Counted from the stretch's first letter, positions 15,742-24,538 are shown. The stretch: DNA of 64,000 nt from an uncultured Lachnospiraceae bacterium (GCA_900548905.1 URMK01000002.1:1-64000); one strand, 5' to 3'. The notes: a model not told the origin generated them from the letters alone. Numbers and translations: made by a program.

Positions 15742-17373
15742 ATGAAAAAAGGTGTATTGTACACGATTTTGGGTGTTTTGGCCGCTGTGGCTGCATTTAT
15801 TTATTATTATGTAACGCTGCCCGCTATTAATATCCATTCCAGCGGCTTCTGGTTTTTCATTATGGCGGCTATCGTTGCCGTCATGATCCTGTATGCCGTC
15901 CGTAAAGCAGGGAAGGATATGGCAGGGACAGGCGGTGTATCGCTTAAGTTCAGCCTGAAGGAATATAAGCCCCTGAAGTGGATGGGGATTCTGCTTCTGC
16001 TTTTACTGGCCGCTTATCTTATTGGAAGCGTGCTGTCTTCCCCGATTATTAACGCCAAGAAATACCAGCAGCTCCTGACACTGGAGAGCCGGAATTTTAC
16101 GGATGACATCAAGGAAGTGGACTACCGGACAATCCCTCTTCTGGACAAGGATTCGGCGGCGCTGCTGGGTGACAGGAAAATGGGAAGTCTGGTGGATATG
16201 GTTTCCCAGTTTGAAGTGGCGGATGACTATACCCAGCTTAACTATAACGGGGTACCGGTGAGAGTTACCCCTCTCGTATATGCCAGCCCGATCAAGTGGC
16301 TGACCAACCAGAAAAACGGGATTCCGGCTTACATCCGCATTGATATGACCACACAGGATACGGAATGCGTTATGCTGGAGGAAGGGATCAAATATTCCAA
16401 ATCCGAATATTTCAACCGGAATCTGTACCGGCATCTCCGGTTCCGGTTCCCTACCTATATTTTCGGCGATCAGCTCTTTTTTGAAATTGATGACAATGGC
16501 GTTCCCTACTGGGTATGCCCTGTTAAAAAGTTTAATATTGGCCTGTTCGGCGGAGAAACGGTGGGACGTGTCGTGCTCTGTAATGCCATTACCGGGGAAT
16601 GTACGGATTATGACATCGAGGATGTTCCGCAATGGATTGACAAGGTATATTCCGCAGAGATGCTGATGCAGCTGTACGATTATCATGGTATGTACCAGCA
16701 TGGTTTCTTTAACAGTGTTTTAGGACAGAAGGACTGTCTGGTGACTACCAACGGGTATAATTATATTGCTCTGGATGACGATGTTTGGGTATATACGGGA
16801 ATCACCTCTGTAAACGGGGATCAGTCAAACGTAGGGTTTGTCCTGATGAACCAGAGAACCATGGAAACCCGTTATTATAAGGTGGAAGGTGCAACGGAGA
16901 TGTCGGCCATGTCCTCTGCGGAAGGGCAGGTACAGAATCTGGGTTATAAGGCTTCCTTTCCGCTTTTGTTAAATATTGCGGATGAACCCACCTATTTTAT
17001 GGCACTTAAGGATGCCGCGGGCCTGGTTAAGAAATATGCTATGGTAAATGTACAGAAATACCAGTGGGTTGCCATCGGAGATACCATTCAGCAATGTGAA
17101 AAGAATTATAATGAGCTGCTGAGCACCAATGGCATTGTCAGCCAGAATACGGATGCCTACCTGGAGGCCGCAGGCAGGATTGAATCGATATCACCGGTCG
17201 TACTGGAAGGAACTACCCATTATTATATTTGCATGGAAGGAAATGAGAGTATCTTTGATGTGGACTTATCCGACGAAAAGCTTATCGGAATCGTCCGTTT
17301 TAAGGCCGGTGACAGGATAACGCTGAAATATTTGGATGAAGGCGGTTTAAATCCGGTGCGGGAACTGAATTAG
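15742..17373 (+). CDS. Large membrane-anchored protein of unknown function
   Basis: 543 residues. Three membrane helices lie at the N-terminus (about 5-27, 33-52 and 78-100), followed by a soluble domain of about 440 residues that is probably extracytoplasmic. The soluble part is rich in aromatic residues and includes FRFPTYIFGDQLFFEIDDNG, GETVGRVVLCNAITGECTDY, TNGYNYIALDDDVWVYTGIT and EGQVQNLGYKASFPLLLNI, which read as an ordered beta-rich fold. No catalytic motif is recognised. The gene has its own extended -10 promoter and no operon partner; the leuS T-box promoter starts 14 nt after its stop. Most likely a conserved Clostridia family without assigned function. Confidence 0.7.
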   Translation: MKKGVLYTILGVLAAVAAFIYYYVTLPAINIHSSGFWFFIMAAIVAVMILYAVRKAGKDMAGTGGVSLKFSLKEYKPLKWMGILLLLLLAAYLIGSVLSSPIINAKKYQQLLTLESRNFTDDIKEVDYRTIPLLDKDSAALLGDRKMGSLVDMVSQFEVADDYTQLNYNGVPVRVTPLVYASPIKWLTNQKNGIPAYIRIDMTTQDTECVMLEEGIKYSKSEYFNRNLYRHLRFRFPTYIFGDQLFFEIDDNGVPYWVCPVKKFNIGLFGGETVGRVVLCNAITGECTDYDIEDVPQWIDKVYSAEMLMQLYDYHGMYQHGFFNSVLGQKDCLVTTNGYNYIALDDDVWVYTGITSVNGDQSNVGFVLMNQRTMETRYYKVEGATEMSAMSSAEGQVQNLGYKASFPLLLNIADEPTYFMALKDAAGLVKKYAMVNVQKYQWVAIGDTIQQCEKNYNELLSTNGIVSQNTDAYLEAAGRIESISPVVLEGTTHYYICMEGNESIFDVDLSDEKLIGIVRFKAGDRITLKYLDEGGLNPVRELN

Positions 17374-17386
17374 AAGAAGTGGACTA

Positions 17387-17415
17387 TTGACAAAAGCCGG
17401 GAAAAAGGATAAAAT
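17387..17415 (+). promoter_or_regulatory. Promoter of the leuS T-box
   Basis: A consensus TTGACA (17387-17392) and TAAAAT (17410-17415) with a 17-bp spacer, 14 nt after the preceding stop codon. Confidence 0.8.
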
Positions 17416-17596
17416 TATCCCTAGTTTCCGGGAAACCAGCATATTTTCCCTGTTTTCCGGCAGAATAGCAATAAGACAGAGACACGGAAGAGGAGTAGTA
17501 AGGATCCTGTCCTTTATAGAGAGCCGCCGGCTGGTGTAAGGCGGTAAGGATAAGTCCCCAACTCGCCTTGGAGTCCTCCGGGGGAACCCCTTTGGA

Positions 17597-17650
17597 ATGG
17601 AAGCAAAGTATTCTATAGAAGCAAAGCATTCTATAGAAGCAAAGCATTCT
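17597..17650 (+). repeat. MEAKHS 18-bp repeat array, three units, in the T-box leader
   Basis: Units at 17597-17614, 17615-17632 and 17633-17650. The first is ATGGAAGCAAAGTATTCT; the others are ATAGAAGCAAAGCATTCT. Compared with the coding copies, CCATGG at the unit junction has become CTATAG, a symmetric change on both sides that keeps each hairpin arm paired. The right flank AAGGAAGTAGTC is nearly the same as the flank AAAGAAGTTGTC after the second FtsK copy. Confidence 0.85.
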
Positions 17651-17770
17651 AAGGAAGTAGTCCGGAGCGGGTATTCCCGTTACAGATATTTAAGTGCGCA
17701 TCATAAGGCAGGGAAGGGTTTGATGATCCTGTGCCGGAGGGTGCGAATTAGAGTGGTACCACGGAAAAGA

Positions 17771-17808
17771 AGCCCTTTCGTCTCTAAGCAGAAGAAAGGG
17801 CTTTTTTT
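17771..17808 (+). terminator. T-box regulatory terminator
   Basis: AGCCCTTTC pairs with GAAAGGGCT across an 18-nt loop, followed by seven T residues; it competes with the antiterminator that contains the T-box core. Confidence 0.85.
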
Positions 17809-17861
17809 GACATATGGATGACACGCTCCGCGGGCCATCCGGCAACAAAAAGGAGGAAGCT

Positions 17862-20285
17862 ATGGCAGCACCATACAATCACAGAGAGATTGAAGAGAAA
17901 TGGCGGAAAGAATGGGAAACGAATCCCGTTAACGTCAACGATGGAAAGAAACCTAAATATTATTGTCTGGATATGTTCCCTTATCCATCCGGAAACGGGC
18001 TTCATGTAGGACACTGGAGAGGCTATGTAATTTCCGACGTGTGGAGCCGTTACAAAATGCTTAACGGCGGTCACTACATCATCCACCCCATGGGATGGGA
18101 TGCATTTGGCCTTCCCGCAGAAAATTATGCTATTAAAATGGGAGTTCATCCCGCAATTTCCACAGCGGACAATGTGGCAAAGATCAAAAGCCAGATCAAG
18201 CAGATCGCTGCTTTGTACGATTGGGATATGGAAGTGAATACTACAGATCCTTCTTTTTATAAGTGGACCCAGTGGATTTTTGTAAAGATGTTCCGGGCGG
18301 GGCTTGCTTATGAAAAAGAAATGCCTATTAACTGGTGTCCTTCCTGTAAGACGGGTCTGGCTAACGAGGAAGTGGTTAACGGAAAGTGCGAACGCTGTGG
18401 CGCAGATGTTACCAAGAAAAATCTGAAGCAGTGGATGCTGAAAATCACCGCCTACGCGGATCGTCTCCTGAATGATCTGGACAAGCTTGACTGGCCGGAA
18501 AAAGTGAAAAAGATGCAGACGGACTGGATTGGTAAATCCTATGGTGCGGAAGTGGATTTCCCGGTGGAAGGCAGAGACGAGAAGATCACAGTCTATACCA
18601 CAAGGCCCGATACCCTGCATGGAGCGACCTTTATGGTTCTTGCTCCGGAGCATGAGCTGGCAGCCGGGCTTGCCACACCGGAAAATAAAAGTGCTGTGGA
18701 AAAATATATTTTTGATGCTTCCATGAAGTCTAATGTGGACAGACTGCAGGATAAGGAAAAGACCGGCGTTTTCACAGGCACCTATGCGATCAATCCGTTA
18801 AACGGAGCAAAGGTTCCTATCTGGCTGTCCGATTATGTTCTGGCGGATTATGGTACAGGCGCTATCATGTGTGTACCGGCCCATGACGACAGAGACTTTG
18901 AATTCGCCAGAAAGTTTAATATTCCGATCATCCAGGTTATCGCCAAAGATGGTAAGGAAATTGAAAATATGACGGAAGCCTATACGGATGCAAGCGGAAC
19001 CATGATCAATTCCGGTGAATGGAACGGCATGGAAAGCGCTGTATTGAAGAAGGAAGCGCCGGTTATGATTGAGAAAATGGGAATCGGCCACAAGACGGTA
19101 AATTACAAGCTGCGTGACTGGGTATTTTCCCGTCAGCGCTATTGGGGAGAACCTATTCCTATCATTCATTGTCCGGAGTGCGGCTGTGTGCCGGTGCCGG
19201 AGGATCAGCTTCCGCTGCTGCTTCCCGAGGTGGAATCCTATCAGCCTACAGGGACAGGAGAATCTCCGCTTGCCGATATCGACTGGTGGGTGAATACCAC
19301 CTGTCCAGTGTGCGGTGCTCCTGCCAAGAGAGAGACCAATACCATGCCTCAGTGGGCCGGTTCCTCCTGGTATTTCCTGCGTTATGTGGATAATAAAAAT
19401 GAGAAGGAACTGGTGAGCAGAGAAAAAGCGGATACCTATCTGCCCGTTGATATGTACATCGGCGGGGTGGAACATGCGGTGCTGCATTTGCTCTATTCCC
19501 GTTTCTATACGAAATTCCTGTATGATTCCGGTGTGGTGGATTTTGACGAACCCTTTATCAAACTGTTTAACCAGGGCATGATTACAGGCAAGAACGGAAT
19601 TAAAATGAGCAAATCTAAGGGAAATGTAGTGTCTCCGGATGATTTGGTGAGAGATTACGGCTGTGATTCCCTGCGGATGTATGAGCTTTTTGTAGGGCCT
19701 CCGGAACTGGACAGTGAATGGGATGACAGGGGAATTGACGGTGTGAACCGTTTCCTGAACCGTTTCTGGAATTTGGTTATGGATAATAAGGACAGCGGCG
19801 TAGCACCTTCCAAAGAAATGCTCAAGGTGCGTCACAAAATGGTGCATGAAATTACGACCAGACTGGAGAATTTCAGCCTGAATACCGTTGTTTCCGGCTT
19901 TATGGAATTCACAAACAAGATGATCGATTTGGCCAGAAACGGCGGAATTGATAAAGAAACGCTGGAGACGGCTGTGATTTTGCTTTCTCCCTTTGCCCCT
20001 CACATCGGTGAAGAACTGTGGCGTCAGTTGGGAGGAACGGATTCCGTATTCCACGCGGCCTGGCCGGTGGCGGATAAGGACGCTATGGCGGATGACGAAA
20101 AGGAAATTGCCGTGCAGGTAAACGGCAAGACCAAGCTGGTGGTTACCGTACCGGTTGATATCAGCAAGGAAGACGCCGTTGCAGCGGGCAGGAAGGCACT
20201 GGAAGATGCCGGTAAGCTGAGCGGAAATATAGTCAAGGAAATTTATGTACCGGGAAAAATCATCAATATTGTTGTAAAACCTTAA
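17862..20285 (+). CDS. leuS: Leucyl-tRNA synthetase
   Basis: 807 residues, normal bacterial LeuRS length. Class I signatures: PYPSGNGLHVGHWRGY holds the HIGH-type motif (HVGH) and KMSKSKGN holds KMSKS. The editing (CP1) domain lies between, with TTRPDTLHGATF and GTGAIMCVPAHDDRDFEFA, the latter carrying the editing Asp. A zinc-cluster CPEC/CPVC pattern is present, and a C-terminal domain ends the protein. It charges tRNA-Leu. ATG 17862 has AGGAGG 5 nt upstream and lies after the T-box terminator; an in-frame ATG at 17814 has no ribosome site. Control is by the upstream T-box. Confidence 0.97.
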   Translation: MAAPYNHREIEEKWRKEWETNPVNVNDGKKPKYYCLDMFPYPSGNGLHVGHWRGYVISDVWSRYKMLNGGHYIIHPMGWDAFGLPAENYAIKMGVHPAISTADNVAKIKSQIKQIAALYDWDMEVNTTDPSFYKWTQWIFVKMFRAGLAYEKEMPINWCPSCKTGLANEEVVNGKCERCGADVTKKNLKQWMLKITAYADRLLNDLDKLDWPEKVKKMQTDWIGKSYGAEVDFPVEGRDEKITVYTTRPDTLHGATFMVLAPEHELAAGLATPENKSAVEKYIFDASMKSNVDRLQDKEKTGVFTGTYAINPLNGAKVPIWLSDYVLADYGTGAIMCVPAHDDRDFEFARKFNIPIIQVIAKDGKEIENMTEAYTDASGTMINSGEWNGMESAVLKKEAPVMIEKMGIGHKTVNYKLRDWVFSRQRYWGEPIPIIHCPECGCVPVPEDQLPLLLPEVESYQPTGTGESPLADIDWWVNTTCPVCGAPAKRETNTMPQWAGSSWYFLRYVDNKNEKELVSREKADTYLPVDMYIGGVEHAVLHLLYSRFYTKFLYDSGVVDFDEPFIKLFNQGMITGKNGIKMSKSKGNVVSPDDLVRDYGCDSLRMYELFVGPPELDSEWDDRGIDGVNRFLNRFWNLVMDNKDSGVAPSKEMLKVRHKMVHEITTRLENFSLNTVVSGFMEFTNKMIDLARNGGIDKETLETAVILLSPFAPHIGEELWRQLGGTDSVFHAAWPVADKDAMADDEKEIAVQVNGKTKLVVTVPVDISKEDAVAAGRKALEDAGKLSGNIVKEIYVPGKIINIVVKP

Positions 20286-20322
20286 CAGGCTGAAAATAAC
20301 GGATGCCTGATGGTAAGGAAAA

Positions 20323-20357
20323 GGCCTGCCGGAGTCATATCTCCGGCAGGCTTTTTT
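20323..20357 (+). terminator. Terminator of leuS
   Basis: GCCTGCCGGAG/CTCCGGCAGGC stem (11 bp) with a 6-8 nt loop and a following T run. Confidence 0.9.
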
Positions 20358-20431
20358 GTGGGAAAGCCGCTGCTTTTCACAAAAAAATCACATTTTTTCC
20401 AACATTTTTACACAAATATAGAATACATTTA

Positions 20432-20458
20432 TAACAGGTCAGACAGGTCTGTGTGTTA
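20432..20458. repeat. GTAAC-family element, compact form
   Basis: TAACA and TGTTA flank CAGAC-AG-GTCTG. It shares TAAC, TCAG, CAGGTCTG and a following TTAC with the first half of the element at 63311. Confidence 0.6.
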
Positions 20459-20582
20459 CAGCCCGGACCGTGATAAATCGTAGAGGCAACAGGCATCCGG
20501 CCCGTCGCACGGCGATTTAGAATGGCTGGTACATACATTTATCAGTAGAGTCGGCTTAAAAATGTTGCGAGGAGGATGTAAG
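20459..20582 (+). other. Structured leader of the Gld-like ABC operon
   Basis: AAATCG (near 20476) and CGATTT (near 20513) can pair around a 30-nt GC-rich loop, nested inside AGCC/GGCT, with CCGTG/CACGG as an alternative pairing. No known riboswitch class is recognised. A strong GAGGAGGA site ends the stretch. Confidence 0.3.
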
Positions 20583-21668
20583 ATGATAGAAGTAAATCAT
20601 CTGGTGAAAAAGTATGGCGGCCATTTTGCCGTAAATGATCTATCTTTCCAAGTGGAAAAGGGACAGATTTATGGATTTCTTGGTCCGAATGGTGCAGGAA
20701 AGTCCACAACCATGAATATCATTACCGGTTATTTGGCGCCAACGGACGGGGAAGTTAAGATCGGCGGGCATGATATTATGAAGGAGCCGGAGGAAGCCAA
20801 GCGTTGTATCGGCTATCTTCCGGAAATGCCTCCTGTTTATCCGGATATGACCGTACAGGAATATCTGCGTTTTGCCGCGCAGCTGAAACGGATTCCGGCC
20901 GGAGAACGGGAAGACGGAATGGAAGAGGTCATGAAGATGACCCGGATTCTGGACATGAAGGATCGTCTGATACGTAACCTTTCCAAAGGGTACAAGCAGA
21001 GGGTAGGGCTTGCACAGGCCCTGCTGGGTTCTCCGGAGGTCCTGATTCTGGATGAACCTACCGTTGGCCTGGATCCCAAACAGATCATTGAGATCCGCGA
21101 TTTGATAAAGGGCCTGAAGGATAAGCATACGATTATCCTCAGTTCCCATATCCTTTCTGAAGTGAGCGCTGTCTGCGATCAGATTTTGATTATATCCAAA
21201 GGAAAGCTGGTGGCATGCGATACACCGGAAGGCCTGATCCGGCTGATGACGGGAGAAGAGGAACTGGAAATTACGGTAAAAGGAACGCAGGAAGAACTGA
21301 TGAAAGCGCTGGAAAATATAGAAGAAATAGAAGACAGCAAGCTGGAATCGGCCGGCGAAGGACAGACCAGGGCGATTCTGAAAACCGGGGCGGCTATGGA
21401 TATACGGGAACGGCTTTTTTATCTTCTGGCAGAAGAAAAGCTGCCTCTGCTGGATATGCATACCAGCACCAAATCACTGGAAGATATCTTCCTGGAACTG
21501 ACGGATTCCGAAAAGCAGAGTGCGGCGGAGGAAATGGAAGAAAAGCATTCCATGGAAGAAAAGCATTCCATGGAAGAGCCGCAGGCAAAGAAAAAATTTA
21601 GTTTCGGCAGAAAAAAGGAGGAGCAGAAAAAAGAGCAGGAGGTGACGGACGATGACGGCGATTTATAA
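20583..21668 (+). CDS. ABC exporter ATP-binding protein (Gld/NosF-like) carrying the 18-bp repeat
   Basis: 361 residues. ABC ATPase: Walker A GPNGAGKST, Q-region GYLPEMPP, signature NLSKGYKQRVGLAQ (LSKGY in place of LSGGQ), Walker B LILDEPTVGLDP, switch His in ILSSHILSE. It would power an ABC-2 type exporter with the next two genes, like GldA in gliding systems or gut-bacterial homologs. Residues about 318-332 read MEEKHSMEEKHSMEE: two and a half units of the 18-bp repeat (21534-21578), placed in the charged C-terminal tail. The tail ends in a Lys/Glu-rich KKEEQKKEQEVTDDDGDL. The gene overlaps the next start by 17 nt (translational coupling). ATG 20583 has GAGGAGG 6-8 nt upstream. Confidence 0.88.
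   Translation: MIEVNHLVKKYGGHFAVNDLSFQVEKGQIYGFLGPNGAGKSTTMNIITGYLAPTDGEVKIGGHDIMKEPEEAKRCIGYLPEMPPVYPDMTVQEYLRFAAQLKRIPAGEREDGMEEVMKMTRILDMKDRLIRNLSKGYKQRVGLAQALLGSPEVLILDEPTVGLDPKQIIEIRDLIKGLKDKHTIILSSHILSEVSAVCDQILIISKGKLVACDTPEGLIRLMTGEEELEITVKGTQEELMKALENIEEIEDSKLESAGEGQTRAILKTGAAMDIRERLFYLLAEEKLPLLDMHTSTKSLEDIFLELTDSEKQSAAEEMEEKHSMEEKHSMEEPQAKKKFSFGRKKEEQKKEQEVTDDDGDL
21534..21578 (+). repeat. MEAKHS 18-bp repeat, two and a half units, in an ABC ATPase gene
   Basis: ATGGAAGAAAAGCATTCC at 21534-21551 and 21552-21569, then ATGGAAGAG. In frame it gives MEEKHS twice. The two full units are identical to each other but differ from units elsewhere (GAA for GCA), suggesting local duplication after arrival. 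Confidence 0.85.
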
Positions 21669-23766
21669 GAGAGAACTGAAAGCTTATTTCCATTCCATGA
21701 CAGGATGGCTGTTCCTTGCAGCAAATATTTTTCTGTCTGGTCTGTATTTCTTTGCGCTGAACCTTAGATTTGGCTATTCCAGCATGGCAAACACCGTATA
21801 CAATATTTTGTTTCTGCTGCTCATTACCATTCCGCTTCTGACAATGCGTATGATGTCGGAGGAAAGGCGGCAGAAAACGGATCAGCTGATCCTGACGTCC
21901 CCGGTAACCGTGGGTAAGGTAGTATGGGGGAAATATCTGGCGGCAGCCACAATTTTCACCCTTTCCACGTTGGTGATAGCTGTGTACCCCCTCATCCTTT
22001 CCCGGTTCGGCACCGTATCCATGGGGGAGAGCTATACGGCAGTGCTTGCCTATTATCTGTATGGCTTAACCTGCATTGCCATCGGCCTGTTTATATCCTC
22101 CGTTACTGAGAGTCAGGTGATTGCGGCCGTCCTCAGCTTCGGCGCTCTTTTCCTGGGCTACATGATGAGCAGCATAACAGGACTGATTTCTTCCGCAGGT
22201 AATCTGCTTACCAGGATATTAAACGTGTATGATATGACAAGCCGTCTGGAAGATATGATGCAGGGGTCGTTTTCGTTACAATCGGTATTGTATTTCCTTA
22301 CCTTTATCCTGGTGTTTCTTTTTTTTACTGTCCAATCGGTACAGAAAAGAAGATATCAGGTATCGGTAAAAAGCCTGCAGATGGGTGCTTACAGCACCGG
22401 AATGATTGCGGTGGTGGTGATTGCCGCGGTTTTTCTGAATCTGGCGGCGGGAGAATTGCCTTCCCGTTATACCACGTTTGATGTGACCTCCCAAAAGCTG
22501 TATTCCCTGACGGAAACCTCGGAGGAACTGGCAAGGAATCTGACGGAGGATGTCACCATCTATATCCTTCAGTCGGAGGAAAGCCAGGATACCACACTGA
22601 AGCAGACACTGGATCGGTATACGGATCTTTCCGGCCATATCCGTGTGGAATATAAGGATCCGGTAGTAAATCCTAACTTCTACAAGGATTATACCGATGG
22701 AAATATCGGTATGAATTCACTGATTGTGGTGAGTGACAAACGTTTTAAGGTAATTAACTATAACGATATCTATGAAACTGAGGTGGATTATACCACCTAC
22801 AGCAGCAATGTTACCGGTTATGACGGGGAAGGCCAGATTACCAGCGCACTAGCCTATGTAACCAGCGATGATATGCCGGTGCTGTACACACTGGAGGGGC
22901 AGGATGAGCTGACGCTTTCAACGACATTCCAGAATGGCCTGGCAAAACAGAATGCTTCACTGGAGTCCATTAATCTCCTTACTCAGGAAGGAGTGCCTGA
23001 GAATGCCCAGGGAGTTCTTATCATGGCTCCTGCCTCGGATATATCTGCCGACGATGCGGAGAAGCTCATTGCTTATCTGGATACAGGCGGCAAAATCCTG
23101 ATGACGACCTCTTATATAGAGGATTTTACCGCTGCTATGCCAAACCTGCAGAAGGTTCTGGATTATTTTGGATTGTCCATAGAAAAAGGACTTATTGTGG
23201 AAGGAGATCCTTCCATGTATTATCAGCAGCCGGCCTATTTGCTGCCTGATGTGGCTTATGATACCCTTACAAATGGCGTGGCAGGAGAAAAATATATATT
23301 TATGCCTTATGCCCAGGGTATCAGGACGGAGGAAAACGAGGAGGTAAGCGTAACTGCCCTGCTGACCACCTCTGAGGAGTCTTATTCCAAAATCAATATG
23401 AACCAGGCACAGACCTATGAAAAAGAAGAAGGGGATATCCAAGGGCCTTTTGAAGTGGGAGTCCATGCGGAAAAGACATTGGAGGAAGGTACGGCGCAGC
23501 TTACCTTGTTCACCTCCGAAAATTTGTTTACGGACAGCGCCAATACAATGGTGGCGGATGCCAATCTTACCTTGTTCACCAATACAGTGGCATCCATGTC
23601 CGACAGTGAGGTAAGCGTTTCCGTACCGGTGAAATCTTATGAATCCAGCGTTATAACGGTAAATGACAGCACGGCCTTTTCTCTTGGCTCCCTGTTTATG
23701 CTGATTCTGCCGCTGGGCCTGCTGATAACCGGAATCTTTGTCTGGCTGGGAAGGAGGAAGCGCTGA
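21652..23766 (+). CDS. ABC-2 permease fused to a GldG-like domain
   Basis: 704 residues. Residues 1-235 form a six-helix ABC-2 permease (start MTAIYKRELKAYFHSMTGW; TMRMMSEERRQKTDQLILTSP is the typical cytosolic coupling segment). After a further helix (about 248-268) comes a large extracytoplasmic GldG / ABC-transporter auxiliary domain (VTIYILQSEE, LDRYTDLSGHIRVEYKDP, LYTLEGQDELTLS, IAYLDTGGKILMTTSYIED). A last helix is at about 682-700. In Bacteroidota GldF and GldG are separate proteins of an ABC exporter; the fusion makes one polypeptide. It starts inside the ATPase gene and ends by overlapping the DUF4340 start, so the three genes are one unit. Substrate unknown. Confidence 0.85.
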   Translation: MTAIYKRELKAYFHSMTGWLFLAANIFLSGLYFFALNLRFGYSSMANTVYNILFLLLITIPLLTMRMMSEERRQKTDQLILTSPVTVGKVVWGKYLAAATIFTLSTLVIAVYPLILSRFGTVSMGESYTAVLAYYLYGLTCIAIGLFISSVTESQVIAAVLSFGALFLGYMMSSITGLISSAGNLLTRILNVYDMTSRLEDMMQGSFSLQSVLYFLTFILVFLFFTVQSVQKRRYQVSVKSLQMGAYSTGMIAVVVIAAVFLNLAAGELPSRYTTFDVTSQKLYSLTETSEELARNLTEDVTIYILQSEESQDTTLKQTLDRYTDLSGHIRVEYKDPVVNPNFYKDYTDGNIGMNSLIVVSDKRFKVINYNDIYETEVDYTTYSSNVTGYDGEGQITSALAYVTSDDMPVLYTLEGQDELTLSTTFQNGLAKQNASLESINLLTQEGVPENAQGVLIMAPASDISADDAEKLIAYLDTGGKILMTTSYIEDFTAAMPNLQKVLDYFGLSIEKGLIVEGDPSMYYQQPAYLLPDVAYDTLTNGVAGEKYIFMPYAQGIRTEENEEVSVTALLTTSEESYSKINMNQAQTYEKEEGDIQGPFEVGVHAEKTLEEGTAQLTLFTSENLFTDSANTMVADANLTLFTNTVASMSDSEVSVSVPVKSYESSVITVNDSTAFSLGSLFMLILPLGLLITGIFVWLGRRKR

Positions 23767-24347
23767 TGAAGAAAAAAAAGATACAGCTGCTTGTGCTTGT
23801 ATTTCTCTGCCTGCTTTGTGTTGGGGCTTACCTGTTTGTTAAAAATATAGAATTTGCACAAGAAGAAACGCTTTCCGCACAACAGGTTACTGTGACGGAT
23901 TTTGCTTCCGGAGATGTAACGGCCCTCTCCGTAACCGACGACCATAATATAAACTTTGTAAAGGAAGAAGACAAGTGGGTGAATGCGGATGACAGGGAAA
24001 TGACGCTGGATCAGAACCAGATCAGCTCTCTTGTGAACAATATTGCCGGTATGGCAACGGAATCCGTTGTGGAAGAACCGGAGGATCTGTCCGAATACGG
24101 CCTGGATAATCCGGTAAGGACCATAAAAGCCGAAATGAAGGATGGTTCCACTGTGATAATATATGTGGGGAACCAGAACGATCTCACCGGAGACTATTAT
24201 ATCCGGCTGGAAGGAGATGACCGTTTATATGGAATCAGCTCCTATGTGGTGACTGCTTTTGATAAGGATCCGGAAGAATTCATAGAAGAGACGACGGAGG
24301 AAACCACGGAGGAAACTACAGAAGAACCGTCAGAAGGAGCAGACTAA
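23766..24347 (+). CDS. DUF4340 lipoprotein-like/anchored component of the ABC operon
   Basis: 193 residues: Lys-rich start, one membrane helix (about 7-25), then a DUF4340 domain (VTALSVTDDHNINFVKEEDKWVNADD, and SEYGLDNPVRTIKAEMKDGS). DUF4340 proteins regularly follow GldG-type permeases and are thought to be extracytoplasmic partners. The C-terminus is a low-complexity acidic tail of EETT repeats (about residues 177-190) encoded by near-repeated 12-nt units. Its ATG overlaps the permease stop (TGATG), giving translational coupling. Confidence 0.8.
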   Translation: MKKKKIQLLVLVFLCLLCVGAYLFVKNIEFAQEETLSAQQVTVTDFASGDVTALSVTDDHNINFVKEEDKWVNADDREMTLDQNQISSLVNNIAGMATESVVEEPEDLSEYGLDNPVRTIKAEMKDGSTVIIYVGNQNDLTGDYYIRLEGDDRLYGISSYVVTAFDKDPEEFIEETTEETTEETTEEPSEGAD

Positions 24348-24398
24348 AGAAGAAACCGGAAGTGGGAACAGCAGATAAAAACGGAGAAGTAGCAAAAC

Positions 24399-24432
24399 GC
24401 CCTTTATTGACAGGCCGTTGTCGGTAAAGGGC
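24399..24432 (+). terminator. Probable terminator of the Gld-like operon
   Basis: GCCCTTTA and TAAAGGGC arms with an inner GACA/GTC pairing. There is no strong T run, so efficiency is uncertain. Confidence 0.5.
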
Positions 24433-24440
24433 CTGACTTT

Positions 24441-24470
24441 GTAACAGTTCAGACTTGTCTGAACTGTTAC
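24441..24470. repeat. GTAAC-family palindrome, perfect 14-bp arms
   Basis: GTAACAGTTCAGAC, TT, GTCTGAACTGTTAC: the most regular member of the family and a likely consensus for the arms. Confidence 0.8.
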
Positions 24471-24532
24471 TTGTTTTGTGTACAAAAAAGAGTACTTGTC
24501 CTTAAAAAGTATACGAGATAAAAAAACAGAGT

Positions 24533-24538
24533 TATAAT
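24533..24538 (+). promoter_or_regulatory. Consensus -10 box before the small ORF
   Basis: TATAAT at 24533-24538; the region 17 bp upstream (TATACG) is a poor -35, so either an activator is needed or the match is fortuitous in this AT-rich stretch. Confidence 0.35.

Larger units (their letters stand above)
17476..17808 (+). ncRNA. T-box riboswitch, leucine specific, with repeat insertion
   Basis: Stem I features are present: GGAGTAGTA (about 17491-17499), the AG bulge and distal loop AGAGAGCCGCCGGCTGGTG (17518-17536), and a specifier region reading CAA-CTC-GCCTTGGAG near 17559-17573, where CTC is a leucine codon. The T-box core GTGGTACCACGG (17753-17764) pairs with the ACCA end of uncharged tRNA in this family, and a terminator hairpin follows (17771-17808). 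Uncharged tRNA-Leu is therefore expected to stabilise the antiterminator and turn on leuS. Three units of an 18-bp repeat sit between stem I and the antiterminator at 17597-17650, which is unusual. Confidence 0.88.

Noticed and set aside
21600..24347. Acidic EETT repeats at the DUF4340 C-terminus as part of the 18-bp repeat family
   Set aside because: They are 12-nt low-complexity repeats of different sequence and do not form the hairpin unit.
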